Of a stretch of DNA of 9,752 nucleotides, positions 1 to 6,446 are shown piece after piece. This stretch comes from an uncultured Flavobacteriaceae bacterium. GTDB lineage: Bacteria; Bacteroidota; Bacteroidia; Flavobacteriales; Flavobacteriaceae. The position numbers and the translations under genes are program-made. Numbering within the stretch: the first letter of the stretch is position 1; each line of letters begins with the position of its first letter. The notes under the pieces were generated by a model. The model saw nothing but the letters and a program-made list of their open reading frames with translations. It did not search any database and had not been told where the DNA came from. The stretch spans positions 1 to 9,752 of the forward strand of contig CALIIP010000094.1 in the NCBI GenBank assembly GCA_938018045.1, written 5' to 3'.

Positions 1-100
1 TTTTATTAACAGTTTCGTTTTTTACTATTGATGTTGTTGCTTTTTCGTTACAAGAAATTAATAGAATTGCAGCAAAAACTGCTAAAAAGTAGTGTTTCAT
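1..100 (-). CDS. Putative lipoprotein, N-terminal fragment (runs off the window)
   Basis: The ATG is at 98-100 and the frame is open to the window edge, giving 33 residues. The N terminus is a lipoprotein signal peptide: MKHYF, then a hydrophobic stretch, then the lipobox LISC with the acylated cysteine at residue 17. The mature part starts CNEKATTS, a polar linker typical of envelope lipoproteins in this phylum. The product should therefore be anchored to the outer or inner membrane facing the periplasm, or be surface exposed. The rest of the protein is outside the window, so no family or function can be named. The start codon coincides exactly with the left edge of the long direct repeat (98-224), so its 5' region is shared with the divergent plus-strand gene at 213. 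The signal peptide and start are convincing; identity is unknown. Confidence 0.75.
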   Translation of the reverse strand, partial: MKHYFLAVFAAILLISCNEKATTSIVKNETVNK

Positions 101-224
101 TTTGGTTGTAGTTTTAAGAGTATAAAACTACGGAAAAAATATGCATCAAGAAATTATTTAACACGAATCCAATTTTTTAATTCCAGTTTTTTTTATTAAG
201 TTTATAATTGCTATGAAAAAAATA
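98..224 (+). repeat. Long direct repeat, copy A: leader of the first small exported-protein gene
   Basis: These 127 bp recur at 773-898 with four substitutions (106 T/A, 121 T/C, 184 C/G, 200 G/A) and one missing T in a T-run (8 versus 7), about 96% identity. The repeat begins at CATTTTGG, which here is also the reversed start codon of the divergent lipoprotein. It contains a perfect 9-bp inverted repeat (108-131), covers the whole 5' region, and ends at codon 4 of the downstream gene (ATGAAAAAAATA). The two coding sequences stop being similar immediately after that point. The repeat is seen directly; a role as a shared promoter/leader is inferred. Confidence 0.95.
108..131. repeat. Perfect 9-bp inverted repeat in leader copy A
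   Basis: GTAGTTTTA (108-116) and TAAAACTAC (123-131) are exact reverse complements separated by six bases (AGAGTA). No T-run follows on the plus strand, so it is not a plus-strand intrinsic terminator. It could be an operator dyad or an mRNA hairpin close to the start of the minus-strand lipoprotein. On the minus strand the arm also contains TAGTTTTA, one base off the Bacteroidota -7 consensus TAnnTTTG, with a TTG 16 nt upstream (147-149). That makes a weak promoter for the lipoprotein possible. The copy B version is identical except for one loop base. Confidence 0.6.
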
Positions 225-734
225 ATATTCGGATTATTAATGATTTTTTTGACTGTTAATATCCATGGTCAACCGACTACAAATGAACTTACAACTGCTC
301 AATATAATAATATCAAAGTAAATGGTATTCTAAAAACAGCTATTGAAGCAACACATGGAGACATAACTCAGATGAATGTTTTAATTGGAAGTATAGCGTC
401 AACTAGTGAGGCGGAAGGTGGAATTGGTGGCGGTTATCGAAATTTTAGTTATTATGGTGGTGATTTTCATCTTACTTTTACAAATATCTATTCATCAAAT
501 TATAATGCAGAACTTGAGGGTTTTGAAACAAATAATATTTGTGTTAATAATGTAGAAATAAATGTAGGGGATACTATCTCTATATTAGGTCCTGACATTA
601 TTTTTAATACAAGAACTGATGGTAGTAAATCAATTGTCTTTACACATTCATTCTACGATTGTTGCCCTATAATTATAACTTTTAATCAAGATACAAACAT
701 TATTGCTAAAATAGAATATATAGTTTTTAGTTAA
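213..734 (+). CDS. Unrecognised small exported protein, 173 residues
   Basis: The start ATG is fixed by the repeat, since the same leader precedes the ATG of the next gene. Residues 1-19 form a signal peptide (MKKIIFGLLMIFLTVNIHG) with probable signal peptidase I cleavage before Gln20. The neighbour's lipobox cysteine at position 17 is replaced here by Ile, so the product should be soluble in the periplasm or secreted. The mature part is short, polar and beta-rich, with a Gly-rich stretch (EGGIGGGYRNF, about 68-78) and a C-terminal DCC pair (149-151) that could hold a disulfide. An N-terminal block (YNNIKVNGIL, 31-40) is followed by a THGD turn and LIG; this resembles short repeat-unit proteins of Flavobacteriia, but only from memory. 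I do not recognise the family or propose a function. It sits divergently from the lipoprotein at 1-100 and has no complete terminator of its own; transcription probably reads into the gene at 887. Confidence 0.8.
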   Translation: MKKIIFGLLMIFLTVNIHGQPTTNELTTAQYNNIKVNGILKTAIEATHGDITQMNVLIGSIASTSEAEGGIGGGYRNFSYYGGDFHLTFTNIYSSNYNAELEGFETNNICVNNVEINVGDTISILGPDIIFNTRTDGSKSIVFTHSFYDCCPIIITFNQDTNIIAKIEYIVFS

Positions 735-757
735 ATAAAATTTACCAAAACAGTACA

Positions 758-779
758 TAAAGAAAGCCCAAACATTTTG
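758..779 (+). repeat. 3' cassette-end repeat, copy 1 (half a terminator)
   Basis: These 22 bp are identical to 1486-1507. They contain the 15-nt left arm of the downstream terminator (AAAGAAAGCCCAAAC, 759-773) followed by the loop CATTTTG. Here the right arm is missing: directly after CATTTTG the sequence becomes leader copy B. The CATTTTG is shared by both elements and looks like the junction at which terminator and leader were joined. Confidence 0.9.
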
Positions 780-898
780 GATGTAGTTTTAAGAGCATAA
801 AACTACGGAAAAAATATGCATCAAGAAATTATTTAACACGAATCCAATTTTTTAATTCGAGTTTTTTTATTAAATTTATAATTGCTATGAAAAAAATA
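773..898 (+). repeat. Long direct repeat, copy B: leader of the DUF6705-like gene
   Basis: This is the 126-bp counterpart of 98-224, starting at the same CATTTTGG and ending at the fourth codon of the gene at 887. In this copy no gene continues on the minus strand. The leftover reversed ATG (773-775) opens a frame of only 14 codons before TAA. I found no good plus-strand TTG/TAnnTTTG pair in either copy, so where plus-strand transcription starts is unresolved. Confidence 0.95.
783..806. repeat. Perfect 9-bp inverted repeat in leader copy B
   Basis: GTAGTTTTA (783-791) and TAAAACTAC (798-806) flank a six-base loop AGAGCA. Both arms are unchanged relative to copy A while the loop differs by one base. 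That is weak evidence that the dyad itself is conserved and may bind a regulator or fold in RNA. Confidence 0.6.
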
Positions 899-1477
899 TT
901 AACATTGGTTTTCTTAACCATAATGACTTTAAGTTGTAAAGCACAATCTCCAATAATCAATATAGATGGTTGGGATGGAGAAGGAATAGAAAATACGTAT
1001 TATAAAGATATTAACAACTATTTCAATGTCTTTGAAGGAACTTGGCTTTATACAGAAGCTACTACTTCTTTCAAAATAGTTTTAGAAAAAGGGGAAATGG
1101 TTGCTAATGACATAGTTTATTATCAAGATGACATCTTTGGAGAATATCAATATATTAAAGATGGTGTAGAAAGAATTAACACTTTAGATAATACTGATGT
1201 AGGAAAAGTTGCCATTGCAGGAGACACTCTTTTAAAAAGTATTCATCGCCCTATTTGTGATGATTGTCCTATATTAGAAAGAAGATTGTCTGCAAGAATA
1301 AATGACAAAATAGCCAATATAACTTCAAGTTTAACTATCAGAGCAATAGAAGTTGGAGATCAAGATGCATTGGAAATATTTATTTATGGCGGCAGAAAGG
1401 ATATAGATGCAGATAATCTACCTGTATATACTCAAACTATTTTACCGACAGGAACGTTTATATTTATAAAGCAATAA
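887..1477 (+). CDS. DUF6705-like lipoprotein, 196 residues
   Basis: The N terminus MKKILTLVFLTIMTLSC is a lipoprotein signal peptide with the lipobox TLSC and Cys17 as the acylated residue. The mature protein shows the pattern I associate with the flavobacterial DUF6705 family. It begins CKAQ, carries a tyrosine-rich block (YYKDINNYF, 38-46), then a F-x-GTW beta-strand motif (49-53) recalling small lipocalin-like barrels. It ends in a hydrophobic strand plus IKQ (about 188-196). ICDDCP (123-128) holds two cysteines three residues apart. The assignment is from recalled family features, not a search. The function of the family is unknown; a cell-envelope location is well supported by the signal sequence. 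The gene shares its leader and 3' end with the unrelated gene at 213 and is followed 9 nt later by a strong terminator. Confidence 0.8.
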   Translation: MKKILTLVFLTIMTLSCKAQSPIINIDGWDGEGIENTYYKDINNYFNVFEGTWLYTEATTSFKIVLEKGEMVANDIVYYQDDIFGEYQYIKDGVERINTLDNTDVGKVAIAGDTLLKSIHRPICDDCPILERRLSARINDKIANITSSLTIRAIEVGDQDALEIFIYGGRKDIDADNLPVYTQTILPTGTFIFIKQ

Positions 1478-1485
1478 AGACTAAC

Positions 1486-1507
1486 TAAAGAAAGCCCAAA
1501 CATTTTG
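1486..1507 (+). repeat. 3' cassette-end repeat, copy 2 (left arm and loop of the terminator)
   Basis: Identical over 22 bp to 758-779. Here it is completed by the right arm and T-run of the terminator. The shared CATTTTG lies at 1501-1507 and corresponds to the left edge of the leader repeats at 98 and 773. Confidence 0.9.
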
Positions 1508-1525
1508 TTTGGGCTTTCTTTTTTT
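1487..1525. terminator. Strong intrinsic terminator between convergent genes
   Basis: A perfect 15-bp stem, AAAGAAAGCCCAAAC (1487-1501) pairing with GTTTGGGCTTTCTTT (1507-1521), encloses the loop ATTTT. It is followed by T's to 1525. It ends the DUF6705-like gene. The minus-strand barrel gene stops at 1529, so the hairpin probably also terminates that operon; the reverse strand has a shorter, interrupted T-run. Confidence 0.92.
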
Positions 1526-1528
1526 CGA

Positions 1529-3247
1529 CTAAAAATCAAATTTATACGTAATTCCTAACAACACTTGAATTCCTTGTGTGTCAAAGTTTGTGAAACGATT
1601 GTAATTGGTGCTTAAAATGTTATTTGCTTTTGCAAATGCAGTCAATCTATCAGTAAATACATAGCCTCCATTTAAGTTAAGATCTACAAAAGAATCTAAT
1701 TCTACTTTTTGTCCTAATCCACCAAAAGGTGCTACAAAATCATAGCGTTTTCCAACAAAATAAAGATTACTTCCAGCAAACCATTTGTTGTTATGATAAT
1801 CTGCAAATAAAGCCGCTTTTATAGTTGGTAAATTCCATGCTTCGTCTTCAACTTTGGTTGTGTAATTGTTAAATTCTACAGTCCCTCCAAATTTAAAATC
1901 CTTTGAAAAATCAATATTTAATTCACCAGAAACAGCCAGTGTTTTTATATTATCATAAATGACATTAAAAGAGTTTCCTAATTCGTAACTATTTGTTGTA
2001 ATTATACCATTAGTTTTTGTCGGATTCTGAATATATAAAGGCTTGCTTCTTTCGTTTATAAATGCTGCTTTGAAATTATAACTAACATCAGAATTTAATT
2101 TTCCTTTTGCACCAATGTATGCATTGTATTGTTTGTCGGTTTGTGAAATATTTAGTGTTGGTGAAACAAACGGATTGTCTTGCGCAAACTCTCTAAAACT
2201 ATTTAAATGTAAATCTCCAGTTACTCCAGCATATGCAATTAAAGTTTCTTCAGAAATCTTGTAAGATGCTGTAACATTCGGATATGCAAAAAACTTATTT
2301 ACACTGTTTTCTAAATCGAAACTATAATAGATTCTTGCGCCTAAATTTACGGTCAAATCATCACGTAAAACTTTGAAGTTCGGTGAGATACCTAACTTTA
2401 AAAAGTTATGGTTTATGTTATCAGTTGTTAAATAATTTCCATTGAATTTTCCACTTAAAAACTCAACAGTAGCAGTTGTATTTATTAATTCAGAAGAAAT
2501 AGGTAGTTCAACTTCTGGCTGAATAAGTAAATGAATTTCATTACTACTGTAGTTATCAGAAAATTGATTGAGTTCTACTTTTCCGCCTTTAAAAATTCCC
2601 TCTTCAAAATGTAATTTTCCGCCAGCAAAAACATTGAAATATTTTTGTTTTGGATCAATACTATTCAAAAATGGTTCGCTATAAGTTATGTCGTCTGGCA
2701 AACCATACCAATTATAAATTTGATGTTGTAATCCAGCATTTATTTCCCAATTATAATCACGATCAAATTGCTTGTAATAAAGATTCACTTTGGTGTCAGA
2801 AAAATTACTGTCGAGCAACGCATCTTTTACATTTCCTTTTGAAGAAAGATGATTTATAAACACACCATAATCGTTATATCTTGAACTACTTGAGTGAATA
2901 TATGCCTCTAAATATGGCGTCGTATTATTTCCAAATCCTACAGAAACATAGTTTGCATATATCTTATCCAATTTTTCTTTGGCAATACCTTTTGCCTTTC
3001 CTTTAGCAGGTGTAAAAGTGGATGCTACAGGAACAGAATTAATAGTATAAGATACACTATCCTTAGGAATGTCGGTATTGTCTAATGTCGGATTTTCTTT
3101 AACTTTAAACGCATCAGAAATTGTTGGTGTATATGGTTTTACAACACTTATTTCGCCTGTATTTAAAGTGTCTCTAACGGTTTCTTCTTGTGCGAAGAGC
3201 GTTGTTGAGAATAATGTGATGAATAGTAGTATCAGATTTTTATTCAT
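1529..3247 (-). CDS. TonB-dependent-receptor-like outer-membrane beta-barrel protein without plug, 572 residues
   Basis: Residues 1-19 are a signal peptide (MNKNLILLFITLFSTTLFA) cleaved before Gln20. A periplasmic segment of about 75 residues follows, including EISVVKPYTPTISDAFKV (32-49), a stretch I recall from flavobacterial proteins annotated as TonB-dependent receptors. From about residue 97 (NYVSVGFG) to the end the sequence alternates polar and hydrophobic residues with aromatic girdles, as in outer-membrane barrels. It closes with GITYKFDF, a C-terminal Phe as expected for a BAM substrate. At 572 residues it is much shorter than SusC-type receptors, and I see neither a carboxypeptidase-like domain nor a plug domain. 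A simple porin- or FadL-like channel, or a partner of the TPR protein, is more likely than an energised siderophore receptor. It lies 72 bp downstream of the TPR gene, same strand, and is probably the last gene of that operon. Confidence 0.85.
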   Translation of the reverse strand: MNKNLILLFITLFSTTLFAQEETVRDTLNTGEISVVKPYTPTISDAFKVKENPTLDNTDIPKDSVSYTINSVPVASTFTPAKGKAKGIAKEKLDKIYANYVSVGFGNNTTPYLEAYIHSSSSRYNDYGVFINHLSSKGNVKDALLDSNFSDTKVNLYYKQFDRDYNWEINAGLQHQIYNWYGLPDDITYSEPFLNSIDPKQKYFNVFAGGKLHFEEGIFKGGKVELNQFSDNYSSNEIHLLIQPEVELPISSELINTTATVEFLSGKFNGNYLTTDNINHNFLKLGISPNFKVLRDDLTVNLGARIYYSFDLENSVNKFFAYPNVTASYKISEETLIAYAGVTGDLHLNSFREFAQDNPFVSPTLNISQTDKQYNAYIGAKGKLNSDVSYNFKAAFINERSKPLYIQNPTKTNGIITTNSYELGNSFNVIYDNIKTLAVSGELNIDFSKDFKFGGTVEFNNYTTKVEDEAWNLPTIKAALFADYHNNKWFAGSNLYFVGKRYDFVAPFGGLGQKVELDSFVDLNLNGGYVFTDRLTAFAKANNILSTNYNRFTNFDTQGIQVLLGITYKFDF

Positions 3248-3264
3248 TGTTTTTTTATTTTGTT

Positions 3265-3304
3265 CTGAATTTCTATCTCGACTGAGCTCGATGTGACAAT
3301 TCAG
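3265..3304. repeat. REP-like nested inverted repeat between the TPR and barrel genes
   Basis: CTGAATT (3265-3271) and AATTCAG (3298-3304) are exact reverse complements. Inside them lie TCGA (3278-3281), GAGCTC (3284-3289) and TCGA (3288-3291). The motif CTCGACTGAGCTCGATGTGACA followed by TTCAGGTTGACA resembles a small palindromic intergenic repeat that I recall as widespread in Flavobacteriia (variants of TTCGACT...CTCAATGTGACA). It is GC-richer than its surroundings. Located inside a probable operon, it could stabilise or attenuate the message between the two genes, or be an inert dispersed repeat. Confidence 0.6.
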
Positions 3305-3319
3305 GTTGACATATATTTT

Positions 3320-6300
3320 TTAGTTTCCAGGAGTTACTGAAAAGTTAGTTTTTGCTTCTTCGGTTTTGATTCTGTTTAGTTCTGTTTGTGCTTCATCTAC
3401 AACATCATCAAACTGTGAAAAGTTTTTAATTACACTTTCTAAAATGTAAGTTGCTTGAAAAGAATCTTTTAATTCATAATGGTTTTTTGCCATAATGATA
3501 AGCCCTTTTCCTCCCCAATATTTATATGCAGCATAATCAGCAGCAATTTTTTGAACTACTTTATTTGATACTCTATAACTTCCGTCTTTGTGTTCAAAAT
3601 AAGCATCATAATACAATGCTTCAGCTTTTAATTCACCAGAAGCAATGGTTTCAACGTTCTTATATGCACTTCGTGCTTTTGATTGGTCATTAGTTTTTAT
3701 GGCACTTCTTGCAATAATGATATGTGCGTCTGATTTCATTTGGTTGTCTGCCTTTGATTCAGATAAAACTTTTTCTGCATATTCAACTGCATTTGAATAA
3801 TTTTCTTGTTTGTAATATCCTTTCATCAAATTTGATTGTGCAAAAATGCTATTTTGCGTATCGTTAGATTCGTTTTCTAGACGTTCTAATATCGGAATTG
3901 CATTAGACCAATCATCGGCCTCTAAATACGCCTGTGCTAAGCGAGATAGTGCTTGTTCTGTAAACTCACTTTGCTCTTGATCAACTACATACTTGTAATG
4001 AGGTATCGTTTTATTAATTTGTTTTTCAGAATAGTAAGATTGTGCTAAATAGAAATGAGATTGTAAAGTGTGTAAACCTCTTGGAAATCTATCAAGGTAT
4101 TTGTTAAATCCAGAAATTGCATTTGGATGATTGCTTTGCAAGTATTGCTTTTCTGCCGATTCGTACATGTCATTATCCAAATCTTTATCTGTAACATTGA
4201 TAAAATCAATTCCTTTTACCCAATCTGCGTATTCATCTACACGTCCTAGATCAACATAAATTTGTCTTGCACTAGCAACTGCTTGTTTTGCTTCTGCTGT
4301 ATTTGGAAACTGGCGGACAATTTTTTTGTAGATTGATAATGCTTCTTCATTTTTGTCGGTATTGTAATAAATAACACCTTTTTTAAGCATCGCTTTTGAA
4401 ACTAAAGGGCTCCGTTTAAAATTATCAATCAAGAAATCATATTTTTCTAATGCTTTATCAGTTTCGTTAGCATCAACATATTCATTTGCCAAAACATAAT
4501 ACCCATCATCTCGATATTTTGACTTCGGATAGTTGTTTAAAAATGTGTTTAATTCATCTATTTTTCGTTGATCTTGACGGATAAAACCATAACTAACTGC
4601 CTTTTGAAACTGTGCGTAATCTGCATCTGCAGTGTTTTTTTGAACGATTTTATCATATGTATTGATGGCGTTTTGATAACTGCTAGTAACGAAATATGAA
4701 TCTGCCAAACGTACATAACTATCGTCTAATTTTACTTCGTCTTCAGGATTTGTATTGATATAATTTTGAAATTCTGTTCCTGCATTTGGATATTCTTTTT
4801 GATTGAAATAAGTGTAAGCAACGTTGTAGTTAATGTTTTTATATTCGTCTGTGTTTCTCGCTTCAGTATTGTTTAAAAACGAATTAAAACCAACCAATGC
4901 ATCGTTAAAATTGTTTAATCTAAAGTTAGATTCTCCTTTCCAATAGATTGAGCGAGCCTTAATAATTGCGTCTTTAGATTGTGATAAAGATTTGTCAAAG
5001 TTTGTGATCGCTTTGTCAAAATGATTTTCGTTAAACACCTGAACACCTCTGTAAAATGCTGCTTTTTGATATAAAACATTGTCAATGTCTTTCTTATCTT
5101 CAAGATATTTGATTGCACCTGCATAGTCTTGTGATGTTAAATATGCACTGATAATTAAATCTTCAATCTCTTTTTTGTGTTTTGACTTCGGATATTTTTT
5201 CAAGTAATCTTGTAATACTTCTGGAACATTTTTATATGGATTCCCAATTTCGTAACTCAGTTTTGCATAATTTAAATATGCATCTTCCTGTAATTTCGGC
5301 TCAAATTTCATTTGCGAAGCATTTCTAAACGCATTTAATGCTTCAGATTTTTTGTTAAGGTTTAAGTAACATTCCGCCAAATGATAATATGCGTTTTGTG
5401 CTACAGCATTATCACCATTGATAATTTTATTGAAATGAGAAATGGCATTTTCATAATCATCTTGTTTGTAATATGCATATCCAAGCATATAATAGTCTGT
5501 GTTGTTCCATTTACCGCGCGTACCTTTATAGTTCTTTAAATGCGGAATTGCTTCAGCATATTTATTTAGATTAAAATAACTTTCTCCAATTATTTTCGAA
5601 ATTTGTGAATGTTCATCTCTTTTTGCGTTTGCTAATAAAGGCTCTCCAAGTTCAATGGCTTTTTCAAATTTTCCGCTTTTAAAGTTGATGTCAGCTAAAT
5701 AATAAGAAACATCTTTTTTGTAGGTTTCATCTGTTACAACTTGACCTAAATATTCATTAGCAGTGTCGTAATCTTCATCAGAATAGGCGATATAGCCATA
5801 ATAATATTTTGCTTGCGAACCATATTCTTGTGAGTCTAAAAGTTTTACGAAGTAGTCTTTAGATCTTGTATAGTTTTTGGTTGCAAAAAGCGCATAACCA
5901 TATTTAAAATTATAAGTTTCTTGTTGTTTGATAGATAGGCTATTAACGTTTGCTTTTCCATACCATTTTAATGCATAGGAATATTTACGTGCCTTAAAAT
6001 AATAATCTGCAGTTTCAATAAACGCATTGTTTCTTTTTGTGCTTGTAGGATATCTTTTTACGAAATCTAGCATCATATCATCAGCACCATTTTGGTTTAA
6101 TCTAATTGCACAGTTTGCTATATAATACTCACAATTTGCTCTTTTTTCTGTTGTGTCTTCAAAAGATTCTCTTATTTGATTGAATAATTGCTGAGATGCA
6201 AGATAAGATTTGTCTTTGTAGAGTTCTATTGCATGATTGTACTCTTTTAGTTCGTGCGTATGAATTGCAGTTTTTTGTGCAAAAGAAAGTATTGACATTG

Positions 6301-6346
6301 CTGATATACAGCAAGTTAAAATAAGTTTTTTGAAATTCATTCTCAA
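3320..6346 (-). CDS. Large exported tetratricopeptide-repeat (TPR) protein, 1008 residues
   Basis: Residues 1-23 form a signal peptide ending SILSFA, with cleavage before Gln24. ATG codons at positions 1 and 3 (MRMNFKK) are both usable. The remainder is built almost entirely of helical 34-residue-type repeats, about 20-25 units. Clear examples are YMLGYAYYKQDDYENAISHF, YHLAECYLNLNKKSEALNAF, LANEYVDANETDKALEKY and SRLAQAYLEADDWSNAIPIL, with the usual A/G-x-x-Y spacing and the xxA(I/L) second helix. No enzymatic domain, membrane segment or OmpA-type peptidoglycan-binding motif is visible. Such proteins act as periplasmic scaffolds that bind other proteins; the partner here is most plausibly the outer-membrane barrel encoded 72 bp downstream. 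A relation to the YbgF/Tol-type TPR proteins is possible but not demonstrated. A 100-bp gap separates it from the upstream TlpA-like gene, so it may have its own promoter, although none with good consensus was seen. Confidence 0.88.
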   Translation of the reverse strand: MRMNFKKLILTCCISAMSILSFAQKTAIHTHELKEYNHAIELYKDKSYLASQQLFNQIRESFEDTTEKRANCEYYIANCAIRLNQNGADDMMLDFVKRYPTSTKRNNAFIETADYYFKARKYSYALKWYGKANVNSLSIKQQETYNFKYGYALFATKNYTRSKDYFVKLLDSQEYGSQAKYYYGYIAYSDEDYDTANEYLGQVVTDETYKKDVSYYLADINFKSGKFEKAIELGEPLLANAKRDEHSQISKIIGESYFNLNKYAEAIPHLKNYKGTRGKWNNTDYYMLGYAYYKQDDYENAISHFNKIINGDNAVAQNAYYHLAECYLNLNKKSEALNAFRNASQMKFEPKLQEDAYLNYAKLSYEIGNPYKNVPEVLQDYLKKYPKSKHKKEIEDLIISAYLTSQDYAGAIKYLEDKKDIDNVLYQKAAFYRGVQVFNENHFDKAITNFDKSLSQSKDAIIKARSIYWKGESNFRLNNFNDALVGFNSFLNNTEARNTDEYKNINYNVAYTYFNQKEYPNAGTEFQNYINTNPEDEVKLDDSYVRLADSYFVTSSYQNAINTYDKIVQKNTADADYAQFQKAVSYGFIRQDQRKIDELNTFLNNYPKSKYRDDGYYVLANEYVDANETDKALEKYDFLIDNFKRSPLVSKAMLKKGVIYYNTDKNEEALSIYKKIVRQFPNTAEAKQAVASARQIYVDLGRVDEYADWVKGIDFINVTDKDLDNDMYESAEKQYLQSNHPNAISGFNKYLDRFPRGLHTLQSHFYLAQSYYSEKQINKTIPHYKYVVDQEQSEFTEQALSRLAQAYLEADDWSNAIPILERLENESNDTQNSIFAQSNLMKGYYKQENYSNAVEYAEKVLSESKADNQMKSDAHIIIARSAIKTNDQSKARSAYKNVETIASGELKAEALYYDAYFEHKDGSYRVSNKVVQKIAADYAAYKYWGGKGLIIMAKNHYELKDSFQATYILESVIKNFSQFDDVVDEAQTELNRIKTEEAKTNFSVTPGN

Positions 6347-6401
6347 TAATTTAGAATATATAAAGTTACAGTAAACTTGTTACATAACTACACTACATAA
6401 A

Positions 6402-6416
6402 CGATAATTATTGTCG
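6402..6416. promoter_or_regulatory. Small dyad in the gap upstream of the TPR gene (possible operator)
   Basis: The 15 bases CGATAATTATTGTCG are symmetric apart from one T-G position around a central T. They lie 56 bp before the TPR start, in the 100-bp gap to the TlpA-like gene. The loop is too short for a stable hairpin, so a protein-binding dyad is more likely than a terminator. Chance is a real alternative in such AT-rich DNA. Confidence 0.25.
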
Positions 6417-6446
6417 AAATTGTCTTAAAGGATGTTTATTTTTTAT

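Noticed and set aside
98..212. Plus-strand promoter in the shared leader
   Set aside because: No TTG with a properly spaced TAnnTTTG was found. TATAATTG at 203-210 is close to a -7 element but sits directly before the ATG, so it was not called.
731..775. 14-codon minus-strand frame starting at the reversed ATG of leader copy B
   Set aside because: It is a by-product of the duplicated lipoprotein start; the frame ends quickly and lacks a signal-peptide-like sequence.
758..779. A complete terminator after the first small gene, or an integron attC site
   Set aside because: Only the left arm of the hairpin is present and no complementary right arm follows. No integrase or attC-like core sites (RYYYAAC/GTTRRRY pairs) were recognised.
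2650..2859. Plus-strand frame of 69 codons opposite the barrel gene
   Set aside because: It lies wholly antisense to a convincing barrel-coding sequence, has no signal or domain pattern, and is explained as the complement of that gene. The same applies to plus-strand frames at 3069-3296 and 7176-7373.
4915..5124. Minus-strand frame of 69 codons inside the TPR gene in another frame
   Set aside because: It overlaps continuous TPR repeats on the same strand and shows no protein-like composition.
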